In this document: piece by piece, positions 34,367-44,463 of the stretch
Layout of the letters: each line of letters opens with the position of its first letter
How positions within the stretch are numbered: the first letter of the stretch is position 1
NCBI RefSeq assembly: GCF_900205925.1
Contig: NZ_OAOD01000006.1
Coordinates: 62,001 to 126,000, forward strand
DNA length: 64,000 nt
Source of the DNA: Clostridium peptidivorans
Lineage (GTDB): Bacteria > Bacillota > Clostridia > Clostridiales > Clostridiaceae
Direction: 5' to 3'
The notes under the pieces: generated by a model
What the model was told of the DNA's origin: nothing
What the model saw: only the letters and a program-made list of their open reading frames with translations
Databases searched by the model: none
Made by a program: the position numbers and the translations under genes

Positions 34367-35728
34367 ATGGAAGGGGCTATAAAACTAGTTGAAAAAATTG
34401 ATAGTTTTTTATGGAATTGGCCGCTATTAATTTTGCTCTTAGGAACTCATGTATTTTTAACCTTTAGATTAAAATTTATACAAAGGTATATGGGAAAGGC
34501 TATCAAGCTTTCGGTAACAAAAGATGATAATGCAAATGGAGATGTAAGTCAATTTAGTGCACTTACTACAGCACTTGCAGCTACCATAGGAACAGGAAAC
34601 ATAGTAGGCGTTGCTACAGCTATATCACTTGGAGGTCCTGGAGCTGTTTTTTGGACATGGATTACAGGAGTATTTGGAATATCTACTAAATATGCAGAAA
34701 GTTTACTTGCAACTAAATATAGAGTTAAAACTCAAGATGGTACAATGGCGGGAGGCCCCATGTATGTTTTAGAACATGGTATGAAAAAGAAATGGTTAGG
34801 TGTGATGTTTGCTATATTTACAAGTGTTGCTGCTATAGGAACAGGAGGAATGGTTCAATCAAATGCCATTTCTGCGATGATAAATGATACCTTTAAAGTG
34901 CCTTATGCTGTAACTGGAGTAATACTTGCAATACTTACAGCAGTTGTTATTCTTGGAGGGATAAAAAGTATTGCTAAGGTTTGTGAAGTATTTGTTCCTT
35001 TCATGGCAGGCTCATATATTTTAGGATGTTTAATAATACTTGCATTTGGCTATAAAACCATACCAAACTCTTTATATACCATAATAAGCTCTGCTTTTAC
35101 AGGTCAAGCTGCAGTTGGAGGATTTGCAGGTTCTACAATAATGATGGCAATGAGGTTTGGAGTGTCTCGTGGACTTTTTTCTAACGAATCAGGACTTGGA
35201 AGTGCCCCTATAGTATCCGCTGCTGCACAGAGCAGAAATCCTGTAAGACAAGCTCTTGTAGCATGAACTGGAACATTTTGGGATACGGTAATTGTTTGTG
35301 CTATAACAGGACTAGTGCTTACAAATACAGGAGTATGGACCCAGGGACTTCAAGGGGGACAGCTTACAAAGGAGGCATTTGGAACCATACCAGTATTAGG
35401 GCCTATTGTACTTACTATAGGGCTTATAACATTTGCTTTTTCAACGATACTTGGATGGTCTTATTATGGAGAGAAGTCAATAGAATACCTATTTGGTAAA
35501 AAAGCTATTTTGCCATATAAATTACTTTGGATTATTATGATATATATAGGTTCAGTTTTTTCACTTGACGTTGTATGGAACTTTGCAGACTTAGCAAATG
35601 GACTCATGGCAATACCAAATTTAATTTCATTAATTGCCTTAAACAGTGTTATAGTAAGGGAGACAAAAAAGTATTTATGGGAAGATAACTTAGATAAAGA
35701 ATCTAATGATGAAAAGATAGCGATGTAA
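34367..35728 (+). pseudogene. Alanine:cation symporter (AGCS family), interrupted by an in-frame TGA
   Basis: Codons before and after a TGA at 35264-35266 are in the same frame and together encode a normal ~453-residue AGCS symporter: GNIVGVATAISLGGPGAVFWTWITG and SNESGLGSAPIVSAAAQSRNPVRQALVA before it; TGTFWDTVIVCAITGLVL and FSTILGWSYYGEKS after it. In relatives the interrupted position is usually Ser, so one C-to-G change in TCA would explain the TGA. The rest of the reading frame is undamaged, so the mutation is recent, a sequencing error, or read through. AAGGAGGAG precedes the ATG at 34367. Confidence 0.85.
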
Positions 35729-35740
35729 AAAGTTATAAAT

Positions 35741-35800
35741 AAAGCTTTGGTTTAAAGAATTGAGTCTAATAATTCTTTAATACCAAGCTTTATTTGTTTT
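35741..35800 (+). terminator. Terminator after alanine symporter
   Basis: AAAGCTTTGGTTTAAAGAATT and AATTCTTTAATACCAAGCTTT form a long stem with small bulges, followed by ATTTGTTTT. Confidence 0.75.
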
Positions 35801-35928
35801 AAAAAAGGTATTGTTGTATTATAATATAGCTAGGCTAGCATGATTTATAAAGGCCTTTAATCTTACTGTATGGTCTTATAAATTATGGAATGTAAATAAG
35901 TCATAATAAAATGGAGGAAAGCTAACAA

Positions 35929-37851
35929 ATGCCTACAGATAAAAAGAATAAGGACAAGAAATTTGACGACAATAAAATGAAGTATATAATTTATTATGTC
36001 ATTGCTGCAGCGATTGTAGTGTTTTTTATTAATGACTATATAATGAATACTCAGACAAAACATATTAAGTATACAACTTTTTTAAACATGATAGAGCAAA
36101 AACAGGTTAAGGAAGTAGAGTTTTCAAAAGATAAGATTATAGTATATCCTAATGAAAAATCAGGATATGAAGAAAAGCTTTTATATACAGGAAAGGTTGA
36201 AAATGATACTCAGCTTTTAGAAAAGTTAAATAAGGCTAGTATTCCTTATGATACCGTAATTCCAAAGCAAGATAATCCAATAAGAAACTTTATACTTAAC
36301 TGGGTACTTCCTTTTATAATATTTATGTTTATAGGAAGATATTTATTTGGAATGCTTGATAAAAAAATGGGCAGTGGTGTTATGTCCTTTGGTAAAAATA
36401 CAGCTAAGATTTACGCGGAAAATGAAACTGGTGTAACATTTAAGGATGTAGCAGGACAGGGAGAAGCAAAAGAATCTTTGGTTGAAATAGTTGATTTTTT
36501 ACATAATCCTAAAAAGTATACTGAAATAGGAGCAAAGCTTCCTAAGGGGGCATTGCTGGTAGGGCCTCCGGGAACAGGTAAAACTCTTCTTGCTAAAGCA
36601 GTGGCAGGAGAAGCTAAAGTACCTTTCTTTTCTATATCGGGTTCTGGATTTGTAGAAATGTTTGTTGGTATGGGAGCTTCAAGAGTTAGAGATCTGTTTG
36701 AACAGGCTCAAGAAAAAGCTCCATGTATAATATTTATAGATGAGATAGATGCTATAGGTAAAAGTCGTGAAGGTAATATCAGTGGAAATGATGAAAGAGA
36801 GCAAACTTTAAATCAGCTGCTTGCAGAAATGGATGGATTTGATTCCTCTAAGGGAGTAGTAATACTTGCTGCAACCAATAGGCCAGAAGTACTTGATAAG
36901 GCTCTTTTAAGACCAGGTAGATTTGATAGAAGAGTAATTGTAGATAGACCTGACCTTAAGGGAAGAGAAGATATACTAAAGGTTCACTCTGTAGGAGTTA
37001 AGATGGATAAGGACGTGGACTTAAAGGCACTGGCAAAGTCAACTCCAGGAGCTGTAGGAGCAGATCTTGCTAATATAATAAATGAAGCAGCATTAAGGGC
37101 AGTAAAAAATAATAGGCAAGAAGTAATACAAGAGGATTTAGAAGAAGCAGTTGAAATAATAATTGCAGGAAAAGAAAAAAAGGATAGAATATTATCCCCA
37201 CAAGAAAAGAGAGCAGTGGCATTTCATGAAGTAGGCCATGCACTAGTAGCAGCTCTTCTAACCCATACAGATCCAGTGCATAAAATAACTATTGTACCGA
37301 GAACTATGGGGGCACTTGGATATACTCTTCAAGTTCCTGCTAAGGAAAAGTATCTAAGTACAAAAGAAGAAATGCTTGACCAAATTTCTGTTATGCTTGG
37401 AGGAAGAGCAGCAGAAGAGGTTGAATTTAATACGATTTCTACAGGAGCATCAAATGATATAGAAAGAGCAACGGAAACAGCTAGAAACATGGTAACTATA
37501 TATGGAATGAGTGAAAGATTTGATATGATGGGTTTAGAGTCTATGTCTAATAGATATTTAGATGGTAGAGCTGTTAAGAATTGTAGTGAAACAACTGCAG
37601 CTATTGTTGACGAGGAGACTTTAAAAATAATAAAAGATGCCCATAGTAAGTCAATAAATATACTTAAGGAAAATCAGGAATTGCTAAGAAAGGTTTCAGA
37701 AAGACTATTAGAAAAAGAAACAATTATGGGCAATGAATTTATGGCTATGGTAGAAGGGAAAGAAATAGGTGAAGATATAGAGGGTAAAGAGAGCGTAGAA
37801 AACGTGACAAGTTTAGAAGATAGCGATGAACATACACATAAGTTAATATAG
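35929..37851 (+). CDS. ftsH: ATP-dependent zinc metalloprotease FtsH
   Basis: 640 aa membrane AAA protease. TM1 about 20-37, an extracytoplasmic loop, TM2 about 120-140, AAA domain with Walker A GPPGTGKT (about 211-218), Walker [12 protein letters not shown] and SRH region RPGRFDRR, then the M41 peptidase with zinc motif HEVGH at 433-437. It degrades unneeded or damaged membrane and cytosolic proteins. ATGGAGG precedes the ATG. It is not next to tilS/hpt, the usual place for the housekeeping copy, so this may be an additional FtsH. HelD-like gene follows after 73 bases. Confidence 0.93.
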   Translation: MPTDKKNKDKKFDDNKMKYIIYYVIAAAIVVFFINDYIMNTQTKHIKYTTFLNMIEQKQVKEVEFSKDKIIVYPNEKSGYEEKLLYTGKVENDTQLLEKLNKASIPYDTVIPKQDNPIRNFILNWVLPFIIFMFIGRYLFGMLDKKMGSGVMSFGKNTAKIYAENETGVTFKDVAGQGEAKESLVEIVDFLHNPKKYTEIGAKLPKGALLVGPPGTGKTLLAKAVAGEAKVPFFSISGSGFVEMFVGMGASRVRDLFEQAQEKAPCIIFIDEIDAIGKSREGNISGNDEREQTLNQLLAEMDGFDSSKGVVILAATNRPEVLDKALLRPGRFDRRVIVDRPDLKGREDILKVHSVGVKMDKDVDLKALAKSTPGAVGADLANIINEAALRAVKNNRQEVIQEDLEEAVEIIIAGKEKKDRILSPQEKRAVAFHEVGHALVAALLTHTDPVHKITIVPRTMGALGYTLQVPAKEKYLSTKEEMLDQISVMLGGRAAEEVEFNTISTGASNDIERATETARNMVTIYGMSERFDMMGLESMSNRYLDGRAVKNCSETTAAIVDEETLKIIKDAHSKSINILKENQELLRKVSERLLEKETIMGNEFMAMVEGKEIGEDIEGKESVENVTSLEDSDEHTHKLI

Positions 37852-37924
37852 TATTATAGAAAATTAGATAAGAAGTTAAAATTACTTGTTACCGGTTACT
37901 AAATTTAAACGGGGTGATATAAAT

Positions 37925-40069
37925 ATGGAAAGAGAAGAATTAGAGAGGGAATTAAAAGAAGAACTGCAGAAAGAATTAGACCTTGGTATGGAAAAAGAAA
38001 AGCTTAAAGAAACTATAAATATAATAAATCAGGAAATAAACAATTATATACAAAAGAGACATGAGATATCAGAATATATACTTGGATACAGAAAAGAAGT
38101 ATTAGAAGAATATAAAGATGATGAAGATAAAATAATTGAGTACTTTGACCACGAAAGATTTGTAGCAGAAGAACAGTTCAAAGTTATAGATAGAAGACTA
38201 AAGGAGCTTGTTATACTGAAAACTAGTCCTTATTTTGGAAAGGTAAACTTTATTGAAGAAGAAATAGGACTAGAAGAAAGCATGTATATCGGAAGATTTG
38301 GTGTTATTCCTAAGGATGAATTTGAACCAATAGTTGTAGATTGGCGTGCACCAATATCTGCATTATTTTATGCGGGAAAAATAGGTGAAGTGTATTATAC
38401 TTCTCCAGATGGTAAGATTAGAACTGAAGTTTTAAGCAAAAGGCAGTTTATTATAAAAAAGGCCCAGCTTCTTGGAATGTTTGATTCAGAAATAGATGTT
38501 AAAGACGATATACTTCAAATGGTATTAAGTAAAAACGCAGAATCAAAACTTAAAGATATAGTAATGACAATACAAGCAGAGCAGGATAATTTAATAAGGC
38601 AGCCAAAGGATAAAACTATAGTAGTTGATGGTGTAGCTGGAAGTGGTAAAACTACAATAGCACTTCACAGAATAGCTTATTTACTTTATAACTATAGGAA
38701 AACTTTGCAAGATAAGGTGTTGATATTAGGACCTAACAAAGTCTTTATGGAGTATATATCTACAGTACTTCCAAGTTTAGGAGAGGTAGGAGTTAGGCAA
38801 ACTACCTTTAGAGACTTAGCTATGGAACTATCTGAAATAGAAAGTATAATGTCATTTAAGGATTATATGGAAAATGTATTAAGTGGAAATAAAGAATTTA
38901 TAAATGAGATGCTTTATAAGAATTCTGATGAGTACATTGAAAGACTTAACCTATTAATAAATGATCTTGAAAATAATTATTTTGAGCTAAGAGATATTAG
39001 TATATATAATAAAATAATTATGAACAAGCAAGAACTTCAGGATTTATTCCAAAATCATTTTAAAGCTATGCCGTTATTTAAAAGAAATAAAAGAGCTAAG
39101 CGAATAATCTATACTAGAATAAATGAATTAAGAAATGATACCGTAAAAGCTATAGAAAAGAAATATAAGGATAAGATGAATGCTCTTTCTGAAGAAGCTT
39201 TAAATTTAGAAGGAAGCGAATTAGAATTTAAAAAGAAATTAGAAATAAGAGAGGCTATTGAAGAATCTATAAAGGTTAAACAAGATTTAAGATGGATAAA
39301 TGGTGAAGAAGTAATTAGCATATACATGAGATTTAATGAAGAAAAAGCTTTAACATATGATGACTTAGCAGCAGTACTTTATTTAAAGATAAAACTAGAA
39401 GGATTTACAGCACCAGAAGAGATAAAACATGTGGTTATAGATGAAGCACAGGATTATAGCAAACTTCAATTTATGGTTATAAATGAATTAACTAAGTGTC
39501 AATCTTTAACTATAGTAGGGGACAGCAACCAAAGATTACTTCCTATAAAGGGAGAAGTGCCTATGTGTTCCATAGAAGAGTATTTATTAAATAAAAATGT
39601 TGAGCATTTTAAACTTGATAAGAGCTATCGTTCTACTAAAGAAATAATGGAATTTGCAAATAAGTATATTCATAATGAAAATATAGTGCCTTTAGTAAGA
39701 AGTGGTGAAAAGGTAGAGATAACTGAGTTTAACGAATATGAAGAATTAAAAGAAAAGCTTTTAGTCAATATAAATAAATTAAAAGAAAAAGGACATGAAA
39801 GCATAGCGGTCATATGTAGAGATCTAGAAGAAACCAATAATATTGGAGAGTTATTAAAAGATAAGATATATATAAAAATTATAGATAATGAGGAGATATT
39901 ATATAATTCGGGAGAAGTTATAATACCTTCATACTTTGCTAAAGGGCTGGAGTTTGATGCAGTAATTGTTATAGACACTAATAAGGAAATGGAAAGTAAA
40001 GATAAAATGCTTTATGTAATGAGTACAAGAGCATTACATGAACTATATGTATATAAAAAAAATTGCTAG
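37925..40069 (+). CDS. HelD-like UvrD/Rep-family helicase
   Basis: 714 aa. The N-terminal ~90 residues are charged and coiled-coil-like, followed by the HelD-typical IVVDWRAPISALFYAG segment, Walker A VDGVAGSGKTTIALHR (about 232-247), Walker B VVIDEAQDYSKLQF and helicase motifs GDSNQRLLP, DKSYRSTKEI and AKGLEFDAVIV. In Firmicutes HelD removes stalled RNA polymerase from DNA. The frame can be read from 37886, but GGGGTG at 37912-37917 places the start at ATG 37925. The stop codon lies within the terminator stem. Confidence 0.9.
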   Translation: MEREELERELKEELQKELDLGMEKEKLKETINIINQEINNYIQKRHEISEYILGYRKEVLEEYKDDEDKIIEYFDHERFVAEEQFKVIDRRLKELVILKTSPYFGKVNFIEEEIGLEESMYIGRFGVIPKDEFEPIVVDWRAPISALFYAGKIGEVYYTSPDGKIRTEVLSKRQFIIKKAQLLGMFDSEIDVKDDILQMVLSKNAESKLKDIVMTIQAEQDNLIRQPKDKTIVVDGVAGSGKTTIALHRIAYLLYNYRKTLQDKVLILGPNKVFMEYISTVLPSLGEVGVRQTTFRDLAMELSEIESIMSFKDYMENVLSGNKEFINEMLYKNSDEYIERLNLLINDLENNYFELRDISIYNKIIMNKQELQDLFQNHFKAMPLFKRNKRAKRIIYTRINELRNDTVKAIEKKYKDKMNALSEEALNLEGSELEFKKKLEIREAIEESIKVKQDLRWINGEEVISIYMRFNEEKALTYDDLAAVLYLKIKLEGFTAPEEIKHVVIDEAQDYSKLQFMVINELTKCQSLTIVGDSNQRLLPIKGEVPMCSIEEYLLNKNVEHFKLDKSYRSTKEIMEFANKYIHNENIVPLVRSGEKVEITEFNEYEELKEKLLVNINKLKEKGHESIAVICRDLEETNNIGELLKDKIYIKIIDNEEILYNSGEVIIPSYFAKGLEFDAVIVIDTNKEMESKDKMLYVMSTRALHELYVYKKNC

Positions 40070-40093
40070 GAATTTATTCCTAGCAATTTTTTT
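40058..40093 (+). terminator. Terminator after helD-like gene
   Basis: AAAAATTGCTAGGAAT (40058-40073) and ATTCCTAGCAATTTTT (40076-40091), a 16-bp perfect stem followed by TT; the gene's TAG is in the 5' arm. Confidence 0.9.
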
Positions 40094-40170
40094 ATAACTA
40101 GCCTCTAAACTCTAATCTCTAAAGTTTAAAATCACAGGATATATTAATGAGTTGCGTCTAAATAAGTACG

Positions 40171-41253
40171 TTATTTTTCATAAGAAATAAGTCTTTGTAT
40201 TAGCTCATCTACCATTACGTCAATCCTTTTAAAATCTATATTTGATACATAGTACTTTTCTAGAATATCATGAGTTTTTTTACATTTAGTAATGCATTGC
40301 AGGCCTTCATGTAAAAAGTCATAGAAGTTAGATTCGTCCTTTTGAATTTCAGCTTTATATTTATCTAAATAATCTTTATTTAAAAGATCTGTCATCAAAA
40401 TATGCTCACCTTGAAAGGATTCTCTGTTTACTTCATTAGAGGTTACAACGGCTAAATCTAAATCTGGAATGAAAATGTGTTCTATTCTATTTAGATTGAT
40501 TACGTCATGGAATACCTCTACAAAAAGTCCACGTCTTAAGGCTTCATCCTTTAAGAAGCTTAAGACTTCTGTTTTGCCAGTTCCAGGACCACCCTGAAGT
40601 ACATAAACATTTTTAAAAGGAGCTACAAGATCATCTATAAAAGTTATTATTCCATTAGGGGTAAGAGCTGTACAGAATAGATGACGTTCTTTTCCTATTC
40701 CCCATTTGTTAGCTTTAAAAATTTTATCTTTTAGGCTTTCTTTTAATTCATTTAATTTTATGTTATCTAATGCTTCAAGGTTAAAGTTTCTCCAATCTTC
40801 ATGAACTGCAGCTGCAGCTTTAAAATAGCTAAAGCCTCTTTTAAACATACGACTTATATCAGCATAAACAGGTAATAATTGGTCTTTTCTAGAGGATAAT
40901 CCTTTTTCATCTAAGCATACTCCAAGATTAAATATCTCATCTATAGCACCAGGATAAATAGGATCCTGCATATGAGGAGCAGTACCATCAACTAAGGCTA
41001 CATTTAGGCCTTTAATAAGTATTGCGTCTAAAGATTCATTATCAGAAGAACAATGAAAGTACTCCACATCATGTCCTCTATCTTGAAATATTTTACCTAT
41101 TTTTTTCATAGCAAATGACTTTCCGGTTCCAGGACCACCTTTAAAATATATTATTCTTTTAGCCTCTGAAGTAGGTATTATATGAGAAAATAAGAAATGT
41201 GGACCTAAAGGTGTATTGGTGCCAGGAAACAAGTGTCTTTCCTTTCCGATCAT
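40171..41253 (-). CDS. Tandem P-loop ATPase of unknown function (PRK06851-like)
   Basis: 360 aa cytoplasmic protein made of two similar halves. Each half opens with IGKERHLF and carries a Walker A: GGPGTGKS near residue 40 and GGPGTGKT near residue 225. After each P-loop there is a matching pattern (RG-x-V-E-x-FH, then a D-x-A-V-V segment). I recall this as an uncharacterised Firmicute family; no function is established to my knowledge. A longer start at 41298 exists, but GGAGTG sits 6 bases before ATG 41253. It is preceded by a terminator region belonging to the metal exporter gene, so it is probably monocistronic. Confidence 0.75.
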   Translation of the reverse strand: MIGKERHLFPGTNTPLGPHFLFSHIIPTSEAKRIIYFKGGPGTGKSFAMKKIGKIFQDRGHDVEYFHCSSDNESLDAILIKGLNVALVDGTAPHMQDPIYPGAIDEIFNLGVCLDEKGLSSRKDQLLPVYADISRMFKRGFSYFKAAAAVHEDWRNFNLEALDNIKLNELKESLKDKIFKANKWGIGKERHLFCTALTPNGIITFIDDLVAPFKNVYVLQGGPGTGKTEVLSFLKDEALRRGLFVEVFHDVINLNRIEHIFIPDLDLAVVTSNEVNRESFQGEHILMTDLLNKDYLDKYKAEIQKDESNFYDFLHEGLQCITKCKKTHDILEKYYVSNIDFKRIDVMVDELIQRLISYEK

Positions 41254-41348
41254 AATTTCACACTCCATAAAATAAAAATTATACAATATAATATGCAAAA
41301 CTGATTTCTATGTGATTGTGAAGTGAAATATTTAAAAATGTATTAACA

Positions 41349-41405
41349 AAAAATAAAAAATCCATAATCGCTAAAATATAATATGTAATATAATTTAGCG
41401 ATTAT
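41349..41405 (-). terminator. Terminator of the CDF transporter gene
   Basis: On the minus strand ATAATCGCTAAA (41405-41394) pairs with TTTAGCGATTAT (41375-41364), 12 bp, followed by a T-rich tract (41360-41349). Confidence 0.8.
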
Positions 41406-41415
41406 AGATTAAGGG

Positions 41416-42600
41416 CTAGTTATTAGCAAAATCTCTATCTATTGTAATTATAGCATTATAGTGAGGGTGAATATTTTTTATATCCCTATTTAAGCTAGAT
41501 GTAATTTCTTCGATAAATTCATCTGTAAGCTTTTGTGTATAACATACAACTACATCAAATATAAGGTTTTTAGTATCACCTTCACCAACCATTCTAAAAT
41601 CATGAAGCGATTTAATCATAGAATATTTAGTTATTATATTTTCAACTTCAGCTTTAGCATAGTTAATTTCTTCATCGTTAGTATTTATAGGATCCATGTG
41701 CACAACAAGCACGATATTTAGCTTTTCAGAAATTTCCTTTTCAGCTTTATCAATAACGTCATGGATTTTAACTATCGATATATCTTGTGGTACTTCAGCA
41801 TGAACTGTAGCTATAAACTTATTAGGTCCATAGTTATGAATTACTAAATCATGAGTGCCTGTTATATGTTCATAACTTAATAAGCTGCTTATTATCTTGT
41901 TAACTAAATCAGAATCTGGTGCAGCACCTAAAAGAGGATCTAAGGTATCTTTTATTAGGGAATATCCTGAATAAAGTATAAATAAAGATACAAGCATTCC
42001 TATATAGCCGTCTATAGGAAAAGCAATCCATTTAGATAATAGTAAAGATAGAGCTACACCAGTTGAAGAAAAAACATCTCCTAATGCATCCATAGAGGAA
42101 GCTTTAAGAGCTGAAGAATTTATAGTTTTGCCGATGTAATTATTAAATCTGCTAAGCCATATCTTTGTAAAAATAGATAAAACAAGAAGTATAAAGGGGA
42201 TAACCTCAAATCTTACAGGAGTAGGATTAATAATTCTTGCATAGGAGGACTTTACAAATTCAAATCCTACTAAAAGAACCATAAAGGACACTATAAGTCC
42301 AGATAAGTATTCTATCCTTCCATGCCCAAAGGGATGCTCTTCATCTGCAGGCTTAGAAGCTAACTTAAATCCAAGCATGGTTATTACAGAAGAAGTGGCA
42401 TCTGAAAGATTATTAAATGCATCTGCAGTAACGGATATACTTCCAGATATAACTCCAACTACAAGTTTTACTCCAAAAAGTATAGCATTAGCTACTATTC
42501 CAATAATACTTCCTAAAAATCCATAGGAGTTTCTAACTTTTTCATTTTCAACATTTTCAGAGTTTTTTATAAAACGCTTAACTAATAATTGCGAAACCAT
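41416..42600 (-). CDS. Cation diffusion facilitator (CDF) metal exporter
   Basis: 394 aa. Six transmembrane helices with the CDF signature SGSISVTADAFNNLSDATSS near the second helix (metal ligands in ADAFNNLSD), HPFGHGRIEY loop, and a second ligand pair in ASSMDALGDVFSS; the C-terminal ~170 residues are an extended cytoplasmic domain, longer than in small CDF proteins. Likely exports Zn2+, Fe2+, Mn2+ or Co2+. A GTG at 42609 is part of the GAGGTG ribosome binding site, so ATG 42600 is the start. Confidence 0.92.
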   Translation of the reverse strand: MVSQLLVKRFIKNSENVENEKVRNSYGFLGSIIGIVANAILFGVKLVVGVISGSISVTADAFNNLSDATSSVITMLGFKLASKPADEEHPFGHGRIEYLSGLIVSFMVLLVGFEFVKSSYARIINPTPVRFEVIPFILLVLSIFTKIWLSRFNNYIGKTINSSALKASSMDALGDVFSSTGVALSLLLSKWIAFPIDGYIGMLVSLFILYSGYSLIKDTLDPLLGAAPDSDLVNKIISSLLSYEHITGTHDLVIHNYGPNKFIATVHAEVPQDISIVKIHDVIDKAEKEISEKLNIVLVVHMDPINTNDEEINYAKAEVENIITKYSMIKSLHDFRMVGEGDTKNLIFDVVVCYTQKLTDEFIEEITSSLNRDIKNIHPHYNAIITIDRDFANN

Positions 42601-42754
42601 TTTAAACACCTCGTAACTTTAATCAAATACAATTATAGATTATACCACTAACATTTGCCAATTAACAATTATCTATTATTTGAAAGAAGAACGTAATTAT
42701 GTTATGCTGAATTTATGAAATTTTCAATTAAAGCGAAAGAAGGATTGATTGTGG

Positions 42755-44056
42755 ATGGAAGATAAAGTTACGTTAGCTAAGGATTTGATAGATTTTATAT
42801 ATAAAAGCCCAACTGCATTTCATGCTGTGGAAACTGTAAAGAATGTTTTAGATAAAAATGGGTTTAATGAGCTTAAAGAAACAGAGCAGTGGAATTTAAA
42901 AACTGAGGGGAAATATTATGTAGTAAAAAACAATTCAGCTATAATAGCATTTGTTATGGGAAGAAAAAGTGTAGTAGAGAATGGATTTAAAATAGTAGGA
43001 ACACATACGGATTCTCCAACCTTTAGAATTAAGCCTCATGCTGAAATGACATCAGAAGGAAGTTATTTAAAGCTAAATACAGAAGTTTATGGAGGACCAA
43101 TTTTAAATACATGGATGGATAGACCGCTATCCATAGCAGGAAGAGTTGTATTAAAGTCAAAAAATCCCCTAAAACCAAGTTGTAAATTATTAAATATTAA
43201 AAAACCATTACTTATAATACCAAATATAGCTATACATATGAATAGAGATGTAAATAAAGGATTAGAATTAAATGCTCAAAAGCATACATTGCCATTACTG
43301 GGGATGATTAATGATAAACTTTCAAAGGAAGACTTCTTATTAAGAACTATAGCTAATGAATTAAAAGTAGATATAAGTGAGATACTAGATTTTGATTTAT
43401 TCCTATATGAATATGAAAAAGGATGTATTATGGGAATGAATGATGAATTTATTTCCAGCGGAAGGTTAGATGATTTAGCCATGGTGCATGCAGCACTAGA
43501 AGCTCTTGTAAATTCAAAACCATCAAGTTCAACTAATGTTTTGGTGTGTTTTGATAATGAAGAAATAGGAAGTACTACAAAGCAAGGAGCGGATTCTATA
43601 TTCTTATCAAGTATTTTAGAAAGAATTGTAGAAAAGAAAGAAAGTGGAAAAGAAGCATATTTTAGAGCTTTGGCAAATTCTTTTATAATATCCTCAGATT
43701 TAGCTCATGCAGTACATCCTAACTGGGAAGAAAAGGCAGACCCTACCAATAGGCCTATAATAAATAAGGGACCTGTAATTAAAATAAATGCTAACTTTAG
43801 CTATACTACAGATGCTTATAGTTCAGCTGTTTATGAAGGAATATGTAAAGAAGAAAGTATTCCTGTTCAAAAGTTTGTAAATAGATCCGACTCAAGAGGG
43901 GGATCAACTATAGGACCTATATCTTGGTCACATATAAATATTAATTCTGTAGATATAGGAACTCCAATACTTGCAATGCACTCTATAAGAGAGCTTGGTG
44001 GAGTAGATGATCATTACTACATAACTAAAAGCTTTAATAAATTTTATTCTGTATAA
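42755..44056 (+). CDS. M18 family aminopeptidase
   Basis: 433 aa. M18 (aspartyl aminopeptidase/aminopeptidase I) signatures: SPTAFHAV near residue 20, GTHTDSPTFRIKP (first zinc His and Asp, about 85-97), SGRLDDLAM, CFDNEEIGS (bridging and catalytic Glu) and HPNWEEKADPTNRP, with final ligand in AMHSIRELGG. Forms large tetrahedral oligomers in the cytosol and trims N-terminal residues. TTG at 42749 is in frame, but AAGGAT spacing favours ATG 42755. Confidence 0.93.
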   Translation: MEDKVTLAKDLIDFIYKSPTAFHAVETVKNVLDKNGFNELKETEQWNLKTEGKYYVVKNNSAIIAFVMGRKSVVENGFKIVGTHTDSPTFRIKPHAEMTSEGSYLKLNTEVYGGPILNTWMDRPLSIAGRVVLKSKNPLKPSCKLLNIKKPLLIIPNIAIHMNRDVNKGLELNAQKHTLPLLGMINDKLSKEDFLLRTIANELKVDISEILDFDLFLYEYEKGCIMGMNDEFISSGRLDDLAMVHAALEALVNSKPSSSTNVLVCFDNEEIGSTTKQGADSIFLSSILERIVEKKESGKEAYFRALANSFIISSDLAHAVHPNWEEKADPTNRPIINKGPVIKINANFSYTTDAYSSAVYEGICKEESIPVQKFVNRSDSRGGSTIGPISWSHININSVDIGTPILAMHSIRELGGVDDHYYITKSFNKFYSV

Positions 44057-44175
44057 TTTATAAAGATCTATGATTTTGTTATAAATTAGCACAACTCAAT
44101 TCATTTCAGATAATTGTGAAGTTTATGTTGATTTTAAAAATCTAATGTGATAAACTAAAAAGAAAAAATAAATTT

Positions 44176-44346
44176 ACCTTGGGTAGAGGTGCTGTAATTA
44201 ATAGTACTTATTCTTAGCGGCCACGCAATGAGGAATAAGAAAAGGAATTATAGCCGAAGGAGAATAATGTAGGAAGTTATCTCCTGGCTTTGCATAAAAT
44301 ATATGCAAAGTTGTCACTATAATGGTGGAGAGCTACAGAGGTTACA
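44176..44346 (+). ncRNA. Lysine riboswitch (L-box) aptamer
   Basis: Conserved L-box elements occur in order: AGAGGTGC (44185-44192), a P2 helix region with ATAGTA, TTATTCTTA/ GAATAAG arms, GCCGAAGG (44253-44260), CTGGC (44284-44288), GCAAAG, and GGAGAGCTAC (44328-44337). It lies directly upstream of a transcription terminator and the diaminopimelate decarboxylase gene, as expected for lysine-controlled lysA. Confidence 0.88.
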
Positions 44347-44361
44347 TACAATAGAAGCTAA

Positions 44362-44400
44362 AAAGCAGCTATAGGTATAACCTTAGCTGCTTTGTTTTTT
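44362..44400 (+). terminator. Riboswitch expression-platform terminator
   Basis: AAAGCAGCTA (44362-44371) with TAGCTGCTTT (44384-44393), followed by GTTTTTTG, 63 bases before lysA. It would form when lysine is bound. Confidence 0.88.
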
Positions 44401-44463
44401 GTAAGATTTATTTGAATTTTAAGAAATAGCTTAATCATAATAAAAGTTTAGGGGGCAAAAATT

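Noticed and set aside
35264..35266. Selenocysteine at the symporter TGA
   Set aside because: The position is a Ser in relatives rather than Cys, no redox motif surrounds it, and no obvious SECIS hairpin follows immediately.
35263..35499. 78-residue ORF overlapping the symporter break
   Set aside because: It is an out-of-frame shadow of the symporter's second half; composition and lack of a ribosome binding site argue against it.
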